DNA of 64,000 bases from Xanthobacter dioxanivorans. GTDB taxonomy: Bacteria > Pseudomonadota > Alphaproteobacteria > Rhizobiales > Xanthobacteraceae. Shown piece by piece: positions 26,417 through 34,102 of the stretch; within the stretch, counting starts at the first letter, position 1; every line of letters begins with the position of its first letter. The stretch is taken from positions 3,018,501 through 3,082,500 of the forward strand of contig NZ_CP063362.1 in the NCBI RefSeq assembly GCF_016807805.1, read 5' to 3'. The translations under genes were made by a program, and so were the position numbers. Under the pieces are notes generated by a model that ran no database searches, was not told the DNA's origin, and worked only from the letters and a program-made list of their open reading frames with translations.

Positions 26417-27391
26417 TCAGGCGAGGACGCGGCGGGCGGCGTTCACCACCGCCGCGGCCGAGGGGATGTAGGCGCCTTCGAGCGCCTTGGAGAACGGAAC
26501 GGGCATGAAGGGCGCGCCCACCCGCATGATCGGGGCGTCGAGCTCGTCGAAGCCGTCCAGCGCCATGCGGGCCGCGATCTCTGCACCGGGGCCGAACGCC
26601 TCGACCGCCTCGTGGACGACCACCAGGCGGTGGGTCCGGCTGACCGAGGCCAGCACGGCGTCGAAGTCCCAGGGCTGGAGACTCAGGAGGTCGATCACCT
26701 CGGCCTCGATCCCCTCCGCCGCGAGGTCCCGCGCGGCGGCCATGCAGGTATGGACGGCGGCGCCGTAGGTGACGAACGACAGGTCCCGCCCCGTGCGCAG
26801 CGTCCGGGCGCGGCCGATGGTCATGGGCTCCGGCGTGTCGGGGAGCTCGCCCTTCATGGCGTAGAGCGCCTTGTTCTCCACCACCACCACCGGGTTCGGA
26901 TCCTCGATGGCGGCGCGCAGCAGGCCATAGGCGCTCGATGGATCGGACGGGCACACCACCTTGAGGCCCGGCACATGGGCGAACCAGGCTTCGAGGCACT
27001 GGGAGTGCTGCGGCCCGGCGCCGAGCCCGCCGCCGTGGGGCGTGCGCATCACCAGCGGCACCGAGGATTGCCCGCCGAACATGAAACGGGCCTTGGCCGC
27101 CTGGTTCACCATCGCGTCCATGACGAGCGTGGTAAAATCCATAAACATGATCTCGAACACCGGCCTCAGCCCGGACAGGGCCGCGCCTACCGCCGCGCCG
27201 GCGATGGCGGCTTCCGAGATGGGCGTGTCGAACACTCGGTCCTCGCCGAACCGGCCGCGCAGGCCGCGCGTTGCGCCGAACGATCCGCCGGCCTCGGACA
27301 CGTCCTCGCCGAAGACCACCACCGCCGGATCGGCGGTGAGGGCGTCCGCGAGGGCGCGGTTGACCGCGTGCAGGTAACGCACTTCCGCCAT
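26417..27391 (-). CDS. 2-oxo acid (pyruvate/acetoin-type) dehydrogenase E1 beta subunit
   Basis: This 324-residue protein has the transketolase-type fold of E1 beta: VVFGEDVSEAGGSFGATRGLRGRFGEDRVFDTPISEAAIAG is broken here only by description, and its key features are the GED and DTPISE motifs. The C-terminal domain carries VVVHEAVEAFGPGAEIAARM. I use ATG 27391, with GGAGG 5 bases upstream; the codon before it is GTG, so a one-residue longer form is possible. It overlaps the E1 alpha stop and forms the E1 heterotetramer with it. Confidence 0.92.
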   Translation of the reverse strand: MAEVRYLHAVNRALADALTADPAVVVFGEDVSEAGGSFGATRGLRGRFGEDRVFDTPISEAAIAGAAVGAALSGLRPVFEIMFMDFTTLVMDAMVNQAAKARFMFGGQSSVPLVMRTPHGGGLGAGPQHSQCLEAWFAHVPGLKVVCPSDPSSAYGLLRAAIEDPNPVVVVENKALYAMKGELPDTPEPMTIGRARTLRTGRDLSFVTYGAAVHTCMAAARDLAAEGIEAEVIDLLSLQPWDFDAVLASVSRTHRLVVVHEAVEAFGPGAEIAARMALDGFDELDAPIMRVGAPFMPVPFSKALEGAYIPSAAAVVNAARRVLA

Positions 27392-28392
27392 CACACTGCC
27401 TCCGCCGGGCTGTAGACGTCCGCGTACGCCGCAGCGAAATCGGGATCATGGCCCTTGCGGGCAGCCTCCACCGCCGCCTCGATGCGGCTCTCCACCTCGT
27501 CCGCCACCGCCTTCAGGGCGGCATCCTCGACACCGAGGCCCGCGAGCAGGAGCGCCGCGACCCGGATGGGATCGAGCGGGCCCAGGGCGTCGAGGTCGTC
27601 CGGGTCGCGATATTTCTGCGCATCGCCCTCGAAATGCCCCCGCACGCGCGTGGTCATGCATTCGAGCACCGCGGGGCCGCCAGCGCGGACCGCGCCAACG
27701 ATGTCGGCGGCCGCATCAGCCACCGCGACCACGTCGTTGCCGTCGATCCGGGTGTGGGGAATGCCATAGGCCCGGGCGAGGTCCGCGAGCGCAAAGGAAA
27801 TCTGCTTGGAGCTGGGCAGGAACTCGCTCCAGCCGTTGTTCTCGCAAACGAACAGCAGAGGCAGACGCCACAGGGCGGCCATGTTCATGCACTCATGCAG
27901 CAATCCCTCGGCGAGCGCCCCGTCGCCGAAGAAGGCCACAGCCACCTGCTCGCGCCCGAGCCGCTTGTGGGCGAGCGCCGAGCCGAGCGCGATGGACAGG
28001 CCGGCGCCGACGATGCCGTTGGCGCCGAGCATGCCGACGCTCATGTCCGCCACATGCATCGAGCCGCCGCGGCCGCGGCACAGGCCCTCGTCACGCGCCA
28101 GCAACTCGGCGAAGAAGCCGTCGAGCGGCAGTCCCTTGGCGATGGCGTGGCCATGCCCGCGATGGGTGGAGGCGATGGTGTCCTGCGCCCCGAGCGCGCT
28201 CATCACCCCCACGGACACCGCCTCCTGGCCGACGCTAAGGTGGATGAAGCCAGGCACCTCGCCGTCGGCGAACATGGTGATCAGCCGCTCCTCGGCCCTG
28301 CGGATGAGAAGGAGCTGCCGGTAGAGGCCGAGCACGCGCGCGCCGGTGTTGGCGGCGCCGTCGCTGGGGGGAGAGGTGGGCGCCTCGGTCAT
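27391..28392 (-). CDS. 2-oxo acid (pyruvate/acetoin-type) dehydrogenase E1 alpha subunit
   Basis: This 333-residue subunit binds thiamine diphosphate through GDGALAEGLLHECMNMA and ENNGWSEF, the GDG-x-NN motif. It also shows HRGHGHAIAKG and the GRGGSMHVADMSVGMLGANG loop. Separate alpha and beta chains of this size are typical of acetoin dehydrogenase and branched-chain 2-oxo acid dehydrogenases. It is the first intact gene of the - strand operon, with a palindromic operator 34 bases upstream of its start. The true 2-oxo substrate cannot be decided from sequence alone. Confidence 0.92.
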   Translation of the reverse strand: MTEAPTSPPSDGAANTGARVLGLYRQLLLIRRAEERLITMFADGEVPGFIHLSVGQEAVSVGVMSALGAQDTIASTHRGHGHAIAKGLPLDGFFAELLARDEGLCRGRGGSMHVADMSVGMLGANGIVGAGLSIALGSALAHKRLGREQVAVAFFGDGALAEGLLHECMNMAALWRLPLLFVCENNGWSEFLPSSKQISFALADLARAYGIPHTRIDGNDVVAVADAAADIVGAVRAGGPAVLECMTTRVRGHFEGDAQKYRDPDDLDALGPLDPIRVAALLLAGLGVEDAALKAVADEVESRIEAAVEAARKGHDPDFAAAYADVYSPAEAV

Positions 28393-28425
28393 GGGTACCT
28401 CGCGAAGAGCTGAATCTGTCTAACG

Positions 28426-28456
28426 AAAAATGAATTATGAGTCATTATTCATTTTT
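28426..28456. promoter_or_regulatory. Palindromic operator A (E1/E2 operon)
   Basis: A 31-base near-perfect palindrome is centred on G at 28441. Its 15-base arms, AAAAATGAATTATGA and TCATTATTCATTTTT, differ from perfect symmetry at one position. It lies just upstream of the E1 alpha start. The inner 23 bases are repeated with 20 identities at 28897-28919, upstream of the divergent ligase. The TetR protein encoded at 30487 is the likely ligand. Confidence 0.65.
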
Positions 28457-28770
28457 TGTTGCGGCGATGCGTGCGGAGACCGTCTGGAATGCCTCGACGA
28501 TGTCCTCGATGCGGCCCGACGGCAGGCCATCCGCGGAGGCCTCGACACGGTCGAAGGCTTCTGGCGCCACGCCCTCCTCGGCGCCGATCCGGCGCAGCAT
28601 CGCGGCGAGGCTCTTGATGTCGGAGGTGTAGTCCTACGGCGTCATGCGCTGCTCGTGCACGAGGGAGCCGGCGGCGGTGTCGGTCTCGATGATCGCGCTA
28701 AGCACGGACACGGACGGGTCAGGCTCAGCGCCACGCGCCGATTGACACAATTCCCCCTGGAATCGCTCAT
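28445..28770 (-). pseudogene. Broken gene of unknown family between the two operators
   Basis: On the - strand a very good ribosome site (GGGAGGAGACA) precedes ATG at 28770 (MSDSRGNCVNRR...). After about 25 codons the coding signal moves to another frame (SVLSAIIETDTAAGSLVHEQRMTP), which meets an in-frame TAG at 28634-28636. It then continues openly as DYTSDIKSLAAMLRRIG...EDIVEAFQTVSARIAA to TAA at 28445. One frameshift plus one stop thus interrupt what was probably a protein of about 105 residues. I cannot name the family. It would have been the first gene of the E1/E2 operon or lain within its leader. Confidence 0.5.
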
Positions 28771-28892
28771 TGTCTCCTCCCGCTCGCCGATCCACAGGGA
28801 AGGAATTCCCGGCCGGCGGCGCTCCTGCCCATCGCCGCAGTCTTACGCTGCGCAGGTACACAATCGGGGAGGGAAGGCGGTGACGTCAACTA

Positions 28893-28923
28893 AAAAATGA
28901 ACTATGAGTCATCAATCATAAAA
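28893..28923. promoter_or_regulatory. Palindromic operator B (ligase-TetR operon)
   Basis: Centred on G at 28908, the core reads ATGA-N3-ATGA-G-TCAT-N3-TCAT and matches 20 of 23 bases of the inner part of operator A. The outer arms are less symmetric than in A. It lies about 55 bases before the ligase start at 28977. Two matching sites flanking the divergent operons imply control by one regulator. Confidence 0.62.
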
Positions 28924-28976
28924 TCCATCGACGGCCGGCACCCACGGCCGCGAACGCCCAAGGGAGACGGCGCGCT

Positions 28977-30467
28977 ATGATCAACCTGACGAGCTTCGTG
29001 GCCTATCACGCCAAGGTCGATCCGGACCGGCCGGCCGTGCTCTTCGAGGGACACAGCGTCAGTTACGGTGAGCTTCTGGACCGGGCGGAGCGCGTCGCCG
29101 CCGGGCTGCTCTCGCACGGCGTTGAACCGGGCGAGGTGGTGGCGGTGCTGATGAGGAACAGCGCCGCATTCCTCGACCTGGCGCTGGCCGCCAGCCACGT
29201 CGGAGCAGTCTTCCTGCCCATCAACTTCCGACTGTCCGCGGACGAGGTGGCCTATATCGTCGAGAATTCGGGCGCAAAGCTCCTGTTCGCCGACGACGAG
29301 CTGGAGAGCAACGCCGCAGGTCCGGCACGCGTGCTGATCGTGGATCGTGCCGCGCGGACGGACGCCCGCCGCCTGTTCCCGGGATCGCCACGAATTGAGG
29401 GAGTCCGCCGCGCGCCGGGCGACCTCTTCCGCCTCATGTACACCTCCGGCACCACCGATCGACCGAAGGGTGTGATGCACAGCTACGAGAACTTCTACTG
29501 GAAGTCCTCCGATCACATCCTGGCCCTCGGCCTCGGGCGTGAGACGCGCCTGCTCGTGGTCGGCCCGCTCTATCACGTGGGCGCCTTCGACCTGCCCGGC
29601 ATCGCCGTGCTCTGGGTCGGGGGCCTCCTCTCGATCCAGCGGGATTTTGCGCCGGATGAGGTGCTCGCCGCCATCGCCGCCGACCGGCTCACGGGTGCCT
29701 GGCTCGCGCCTGTGATGATGAGCGCGGTGCTGGCTTGCCCCGGGCGCGCGAACTACGACGTTTCGAGCCTCGAATGGGTCATCGGCGGCGGGGAGCGCAC
29801 ACCGGAATCGCGAATCCGCAGCTTCTCTGCCTGTTTCGCCAACGCCCGCTACATCGATGCCTACGGGCTCACCGAGACCTGCGGCGGCGACACCTTCATG
29901 GAGCCGGGGCGCGAAATCGAGAAGATCGGCTCGACCGGCCGCGCCCTCGCACATGTGGAGATCGAGATCCACGACAATGAGGGCAACCGCCTCGGACCCG
30001 ACCAGACGGGCGAGATCTGCGTGCGCGGCCCCAAAGTGACGCGCGGCTACTGGCGAGACCCCGAGAAGACGGCGGCCTGCCGGTTCGGCGACTGGTTCCG
30101 TACCGGGGACGTGGGCCACCTGGACGCCGACGGGTTCCTTTTCCTCACCGATCGAAAAAAGGATATTATTATTTCTGGTGGGGAGAATATCGCCTCCTCT
30201 GAGGTGGAACGGGTGATCTACGAGTTGCCGGCGGTGCGCGAGGTGGCCGTCATCGGGGTGCCGGACGAAAAATGGGGAGAGAGGCCGGTGGCAGTGGTCA
30301 CGCTGGAGGAAGGCGCCGAGCTTGACCTTCGAACGCTCGTCGCGCACTGCAGGGCGCGGCTAGCGGCCTTCAAGGTTCCTAAGGATCTCGTGCTACGGGA
30401 CGAGCTGCCGCGCAATCCATCCGGCAAGGTTCTGAAGCGCGTGCTGCGCGATGAACTGCTGTCCTGA
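28977..30467 (+). CDS. AMP-forming acyl-CoA synthetase / ligase
   Basis: This 496-residue adenylating enzyme activates a carboxylic acid to its CoA ester. The P-loop is LMYTSGTTDRPKGVMHSY (Asp in place of the usual Gly, as in several FadD-like ligases). Later come YGLTETCGGD, the hinge region TGDVGHLDADGFLFLTDRKKD, and the catalytic Lys near the end in NPSGKVLKRVLRDEL. The ribosome site GGGAGA lies upstream of ATG 28977. It is the first gene after operator B and is followed by the TetR gene, so it probably supplies the CoA ester that feeds the divergent E1/E2/dehydrogenase operon or its precursor. Confidence 0.92.
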   Translation: MINLTSFVAYHAKVDPDRPAVLFEGHSVSYGELLDRAERVAAGLLSHGVEPGEVVAVLMRNSAAFLDLALAASHVGAVFLPINFRLSADEVAYIVENSGAKLLFADDELESNAAGPARVLIVDRAARTDARRLFPGSPRIEGVRRAPGDLFRLMYTSGTTDRPKGVMHSYENFYWKSSDHILALGLGRETRLLVVGPLYHVGAFDLPGIAVLWVGGLLSIQRDFAPDEVLAAIAADRLTGAWLAPVMMSAVLACPGRANYDVSSLEWVIGGGERTPESRIRSFSACFANARYIDAYGLTETCGGDTFMEPGREIEKIGSTGRALAHVEIEIHDNEGNRLGPDQTGEICVRGPKVTRGYWRDPEKTAACRFGDWFRTGDVGHLDADGFLFLTDRKKDIIISGGENIASSEVERVIYELPAVREVAVIGVPDEKWGERPVAVVTLEEGAELDLRTLVAHCRARLAAFKVPKDLVLRDELPRNPSGKVLKRVLRDELLS

Positions 30468-30486
30468 CCCCGCCAGAGTGTTTTCC

Positions 30487-31188
30487 ATGCCCACATCCGC
30501 CCGGCTGCCGACAAAGGGCAAGCTTGCCCGCACCAAGCTTACGCGCGCCGAGCGCAACGAGCTGACCCGGCAGAAGCTGTTCGACGCGGCGCGGAAGGTT
30601 GTGGGTCGGCTCGGCTATGCCGAAGCATCCGTGTCCCGGATCACGGCCGAGGCCGGCGTGGCACAGGGCACATTCTACAATTACTTCGTCACGCGGCAGG
30701 ATCTGCTCGACGAGCTTCTGCCGGAGATCGGCAAGGACATGCTGCGCTTCATTCAGGAGCGCACACGCGGGGAGGGATCCGAGGCGGTGCGGGAAGCCGA
30801 CCGCTTCCGGGCCTTCTTCGATTATCTGAAGGAGGTGCCAGAATTTCTGCGCATCCTTAACGAAGCGGAGCTTTTCGCGCCGGCGGGCTACCAGCAACAT
30901 ATCCGAACCGTTGCCGGCGCCTACGCTCGCCTGCTTCGGCGCGGCCGCGAGAAAGGCGAGGTGCAGGCTTTCAGTGACGAGGAAATCGAAGTTCTCGTGC
31001 ATATGCTGATGGGCGCACGCGGCTACCTCAGCCAGCGATATGCCTATACAGACACCGACCAAAGCGTCACGACTGTGCCGGACCATGTGCTGTCCGCCTA
31101 CGGTAAGCTGCTGGCCGGCGGCCTCTTCGCAGAACAGCAAGGCGCGGCTCAGGCCAAGCCCATCCGGCGGAAACGCGGCGGCAGGTAG
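30487..31188 (+). CDS. TetR-family regulator
   Basis: This 233-residue regulator has the N-terminal helix-turn-helix YAEASVSRITAEAGVAQGTFYNYFVTRQDLLDEL. The C-terminal domain probably binds a ligand such as an acyl-CoA. I use ATG 30487, 19 bases after the ligase stop; an upstream in-frame ATG at 30451 lies inside the ligase gene. Its basic C-terminal tail (PIRRKRGGR) is unusual. By position it is the best candidate to bind operators A and B. Confidence 0.9.
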   Translation: MPTSARLPTKGKLARTKLTRAERNELTRQKLFDAARKVVGRLGYAEASVSRITAEAGVAQGTFYNYFVTRQDLLDELLPEIGKDMLRFIQERTRGEGSEAVREADRFRAFFDYLKEVPEFLRILNEAELFAPAGYQQHIRTVAGAYARLLRRGREKGEVQAFSDEEIEVLVHMLMGARGYLSQRYAYTDTDQSVTTVPDHVLSAYGKLLAGGLFAEQQGAAQAKPIRRKRGGR

Positions 31189-31323
31189 CGCGGAGTTTGC
31201 TTCCCCCGGGCGCACCGCCCCAAATCGATCACCGAGTTCGGCGCAGGTTCGCCGGATTGTGGAACGTGGTCCAGTCCCCTATGCTGCCTCATTCTTCCCA
31301 AAGAATTATATGCAGCATACGGA

Positions 31324-32175
31324 ATGATCAGATCGGAAGGTCCTGTCGCGACGGTTCCCGCTCTGGTGCGGGGAATTGCAATTCTTCGGTATCTCAACGC
31401 CCAGCCCGAACCGGCTGGCGTGATCCAGATCGCGCGCGATTTGAACATCAGCCAGAGCACCTGCTTCAACCTGCTCCGCACGCTGGTACAGGAGCGTCTC
31501 GCCCTGTTCGATCCCGCCACGAAGAAGTACTCGCCGGGCATCGGCGTGCTGGAGCTTGCGACCAGCGTGCTGCGGCGCGGGAGCTTCGTCCGTCTGCTTC
31601 ACCCCCATCTCGCGCGCGTGGCGCTGGATCATTCCGTGACCGTGATCCTCTGGCGGCTGATCAGCCCGAGCCGAGTCCTGCTGATCGACATCGCGGAGGC
31701 ACCGGTGCCGCTCCGAGTCTATATGACGATCGGACAGCGCCTGCCTTCACTGATCGGAGCCCTGGGGCGCTGCTTCGCCGGCCATCTCGGGCTCCCCAAA
31801 GAGGACATCCATGCCATGTTCAAGGAGCTGCGCTGGCAAGATCCGCCGAGCTTCGAACAGTTCTGGGCGGAGGCAGGGGCCGCGCGTGTTGACGGCTATG
31901 CCGTCGATATCAGCCGCTACAATCGCAACTTCACTACGGTGGCAGCCCCTATTTGCGGGCCAGATGGCCTTGCGAGAAGCGCGCTGTCGGCCATCGCTTT
32001 CACCAACGATCTCGATGCGCCTCGTATCCGCGCGTTGGCTGCTGATCTGAAGGCCGCGGCCGCAGAAGCAGCGCATTCGCTCGATTTCGGAGCGGCTGAC
32101 GTCCCTGCTGCTGACGGCCAGAATGTCAGTGGGAAAAGCCGCCGCCACTTAGGCAGAGGACTCATAACGCCTTGA
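31324..32175 (+). CDS. IclR-family transcriptional regulator (second)
   Basis: This 283-residue regulator has a winged HTH (GVIQIARDLNISQSTCFNLLRTLV) and an IclR effector domain (VILWRLISPSRVLLIDIAEAP through AAPICGPDGLARSALSAIAF). The effector domain ends near residue 257. The last 25 residues are non-homologous and run into the IS5-type remnant that begins at 32162, so the original stop may have been replaced by insertion. Its targets are unclear; the nearest genes in the same direction are decayed. Confidence 0.85.
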   Translation: MIRSEGPVATVPALVRGIAILRYLNAQPEPAGVIQIARDLNISQSTCFNLLRTLVQERLALFDPATKKYSPGIGVLELATSVLRRGSFVRLLHPHLARVALDHSVTVILWRLISPSRVLLIDIAEAPVPLRVYMTIGQRLPSLIGALGRCFAGHLGLPKEDIHAMFKELRWQDPPSFEQFWAEAGAARVDGYAVDISRYNRNFTTVAAPICGPDGLARSALSAIAFTNDLDAPRIRALAADLKAAAAEAAHSLDFGAADVPAADGQNVSGKSRRHLGRGLITP

Positions 32176-32233
32176 TCCAGATGCGGGCTGCGGCGAGCTT
32201 GAGGGCTGCGAGGAAGCTATCCGTGAAGCGGCT
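32162..32233 (-). pseudogene. IS5-family transposase C-terminal remnant
   Basis: The - strand here encodes RFTDSFLAALKLAAARIWIKAL and a stop. This matches the end of the transposases of IS5-type elements common in rhizobia (RYDKLADNFLAAIKLAAARIWIK). Only about 24 codons survive; the upstream sequence (32234-32519) shows neither the rest of the transposase nor any gene I can support. It overlaps the last codons of the IclR gene. Confidence 0.65.
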
Positions 32234-32519
32234 GCGGCGCATGTTCTGATCCTCTCGATGGCCAGCATGAACTTCAAGCTGGATTACCTCAGAGGGGCAA
32301 CGTCAGGTCGGATGCGTTCTCCCCTTTTTGCGCGCAGCTCCGGTTCGAGATGCGGCAGGTCCTCCGGGCTTCAGGGGCGTACGCCAAGCCCGCGACCCCG
32401 CCGTCCGCTTGCAGGCATCGGTTGGGCGCGGCCGGCCGTGACGCCGTGCCGAGTGGACGGAAAGACTATGCGTGCCGAACGAGCAGTCGTGGCTGCCGCA
32501 CACGCGCCACTGAACATGC

Positions 32520-32906
32520 TCATCGCCACCGGTTCACCAGCCAAAGCGCGCCCCATGATCCCAACAGCGCGATGGCCATCTGGCCGGCAAGCGCGACGGA
32601 CATCTGGGGACCCCCCGCGGCGGCCAGCGACGAAGATCCATCCATAAACGGAAGGAGGAGCATCACCATCACCATGCCGCCGAGAGGGGCGACCAGAAAA
32701 GTGCCGACGAATGAGACGACGATGTTCACGATCCAGCCAAGTACACCCCGTTTCCTCGTCCAGGCCTCGTGAATCGCGACGGCCAGCGCGCCGACGAAAA
32801 CAGCCGCCGCGATCACCATCGCCCCGCCGACGCTGTCCAGAGGAATGGCGCCGGTCCATTGCAGAAGCAGGATGCCGATCACGGCAATTGACACGATGTA
32901 CTTCAT
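32520..32906 (-). CDS. Small membrane protein, unknown function
   Basis: From ATG 32906 the frame encodes 128 residues with about four hydrophobic segments (IVSIAVIGILLLQW, AMVIAAAVFVGALAVAI, WIVNIVVSFVGTFLVA, and two shorter stretches near the end). A basic loop RKRG lies in the middle. I do not recognise a family. A start 33 bases further upstream is possible. No partner genes are obvious; the neighbours are remnants and a small XRE regulator. Confidence 0.6.
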   Translation of the reverse strand: MKYIVSIAVIGILLLQWTGAIPLDSVGGAMVIAAAVFVGALAVAIHEAWTRKRGVLGWIVNIVVSFVGTFLVAPLGGMVMVMLLLPFMDGSSSLAAAGGPQMSVALAGQMAIALLGSWGALWLVNRWR

Positions 32907-32958
32907 GAGGCTCGTCCCCGCTGTACAGATCGGCGTCATAAGTGTTGCCGTGGCCGGG

Positions 32959-33174
32959 TCATCGGGATGCCAACGGCGCCAGCTTCCGCAGCCTCAGGCC
33001 AGGTCCCTCGCCGTTCTCGGCAACGAAGATAGCGCCGGCAGCCTCGGCAGAGACGGCCCTGCGGCTGCGCTCGAAATCGACGATCGTGGACAGGCCAAGT
33101 TGGGCGGCATCTGCCAAAGCGGGCTGGGTCAGGTCGAGGAGCGCGCGGGCTGCTCGGCATTGTGCTGGGGTCAT
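32959..33174 (-). CDS. XRE-family regulator with an apparent internal deletion
   Basis: This protein of about 71 residues begins MTPAQCRAARALLDLTQPALADAAQLG, a typical short Cro/C1-type helix-turn-helix common in alphaproteobacteria. After SAEAAGAI the expected helix (RxALEAAGVE) is missing and the frame resumes directly with FVAENGEGPGLRLRK, so an in-frame loss of about nine codons is likely. The HTH itself is intact. A start four codons upstream (33186) overlaps one of the two operator-like palindromes, which argues for the shorter form. Confidence 0.65.
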   Translation of the reverse strand: MTPAQCRAARALLDLTQPALADAAQLGLSTIVDFERSRRAVSAEAAGAIFVAENGEGPGLRLRKLAPLASR

Positions 33175-33179
33175 GTCGC

Positions 33180-33239
33180 TCAACATTTTATGCTGAAGGG
33201 GGCCGGGCTCGCTACTGGCGCCTCAACATTGAATGCTGA
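33180..33239. promoter_or_regulatory. Twin 17-bp palindromes, likely XRE autoregulatory operators
   Basis: TCAACATTTTATGCTGA (33180-33196) and TCAACATTGAATGCTGA (33223-33239) are two copies of one imperfect palindrome (arms TCAACAT / ATGCTGA, one mismatch), 43 bases apart (start to start). They sit in the divergent space between the XRE gene and the small + strand frame at 33260. This is the usual arrangement for a Cro-like autorepressor. Confidence 0.55.
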
Positions 33240-33259
33240 TTGCCGCTGGAGCAATCCCT

Positions 33260-33475
33260 ATGCCGAACCCCACCGTTCCGGCAGCCGACCCCCGCCCCGC
33301 CGCGTGCGAGGGTGAGCTGGAGGCCATGGAGAAGCAGATCCTGGCCGCACCCATCCGCACGCTCGGCGATGCGGCGATTCACGCCATCAAACCCGGGATC
33401 AAGCATCCCCACATCTGTCCCGCGAGGTCCCGGGCAAACGACGAGGTTCGCGCTCGCTGCGCCCGCCTTCGATGA
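33260..33475 (+). CDS. Small hypothetical protein
   Basis: A 71-codon frame from ATG 33260 (GGAG 10 bases upstream) encodes a protein with LEAMEKQILAAPIRTLGDAAIHAIKPG in its middle. It resembles the recurrent short segment of mobile-element hypotheticals, but I cannot name a family. It is divergent from the XRE gene across the twin palindromes. The 185 bases after it hold no supported gene. It may be a fragment. Confidence 0.4.
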   Translation: MPNPTVPAADPRPAACEGELEAMEKQILAAPIRTLGDAAIHAIKPGIKHPHICPARSRANDEVRARCARLR

Positions 33476-33660
33476 GACGAGGAAGTCCACGTGGTGCGAT
33501 CGTCGCGGCACGGCTGCGCGCCGGCGCGGCGGTCCAGTTGGAATCTCCGGCAAACCCGGCGCCCTTCACCGGCGGCCGCCTGGTCTTATCGCCACGCGAC
33601 GGCTCGACTTTGGCTATTCGCTGCTGCCCCCCCACTCCTGCCCCTCCCCCTCTTTGGCCT

Positions 33661-33936
33661 TTACTCTTGGCCTTTACTCTTGGTCCTGTCGCTGGACGTC
33701 TCGTGGGGGGAGAGCTCGCCGTCCTTTGGCGGGGGCTGCCGGCCGGCGGTGTTGCCCTGCGGATCGCACCCGGGCTGGCCCTGCTGGTGGTTGCCGACGA
33801 GGCCGCCGGGCGCGCGCTCGCACGTCCCGTCGTGCCCGGTGGCCTCTTCCCGCTCGCTCTCCTGATAGTTGCCGACGAGGCCGCCCTGCGAATGCTTCGG
33901 CTTGCCCCCCTCACGGGAGTGATTGTCCTGCGCCAT
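33661..33936 (-). CDS. Small hydrophilic protein with two GGLVGN repeats
   Basis: From ATG 33936, with a strong GGAGGG ribosome site, the frame encodes 91 very hydrophilic residues (MAQDNHSREGGKPKHSQ...). Two copies of a GGLVGNxQ motif (GGLVGNYQES, then GGLVGNHQQG) are 25 residues apart, with many Gly, Gln, His and charged residues and no hydrophobic core. This is typical of disordered stress-type proteins. I do not recognise the family and infer nothing about function. Confidence 0.5.
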   Translation of the reverse strand: MAQDNHSREGGKPKHSQGGLVGNYQESEREEATGHDGTCERAPGGLVGNHQQGQPGCDPQGNTAGRQPPPKDGELSPHETSSDRTKSKGQE

Positions 33937-34102
33937 GGCGCCCTCCGTCCTGTGGTTGCTACCCGTTATCAACGGCGCCGCGGGCAGGACGTTTCAACGT
34001 GGCCGCAGAAAGCGGTCGAAGAGCCCGCTTGGACCATCGTCCGAATCGCTTCCGCAACCGTCCGAGGGCGTTGGGGGCCGGCGGGCCCTCCTCGCGCGCC
34101 CC

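Noticed and set aside
33399..33914. Long overlapping frames on both strands between 33.4 and 33.9 kb
   Set aside because: They are Arg/Pro-rich low-complexity frames without starts; only the 91-residue - strand frame with a strong ribosome site was kept.
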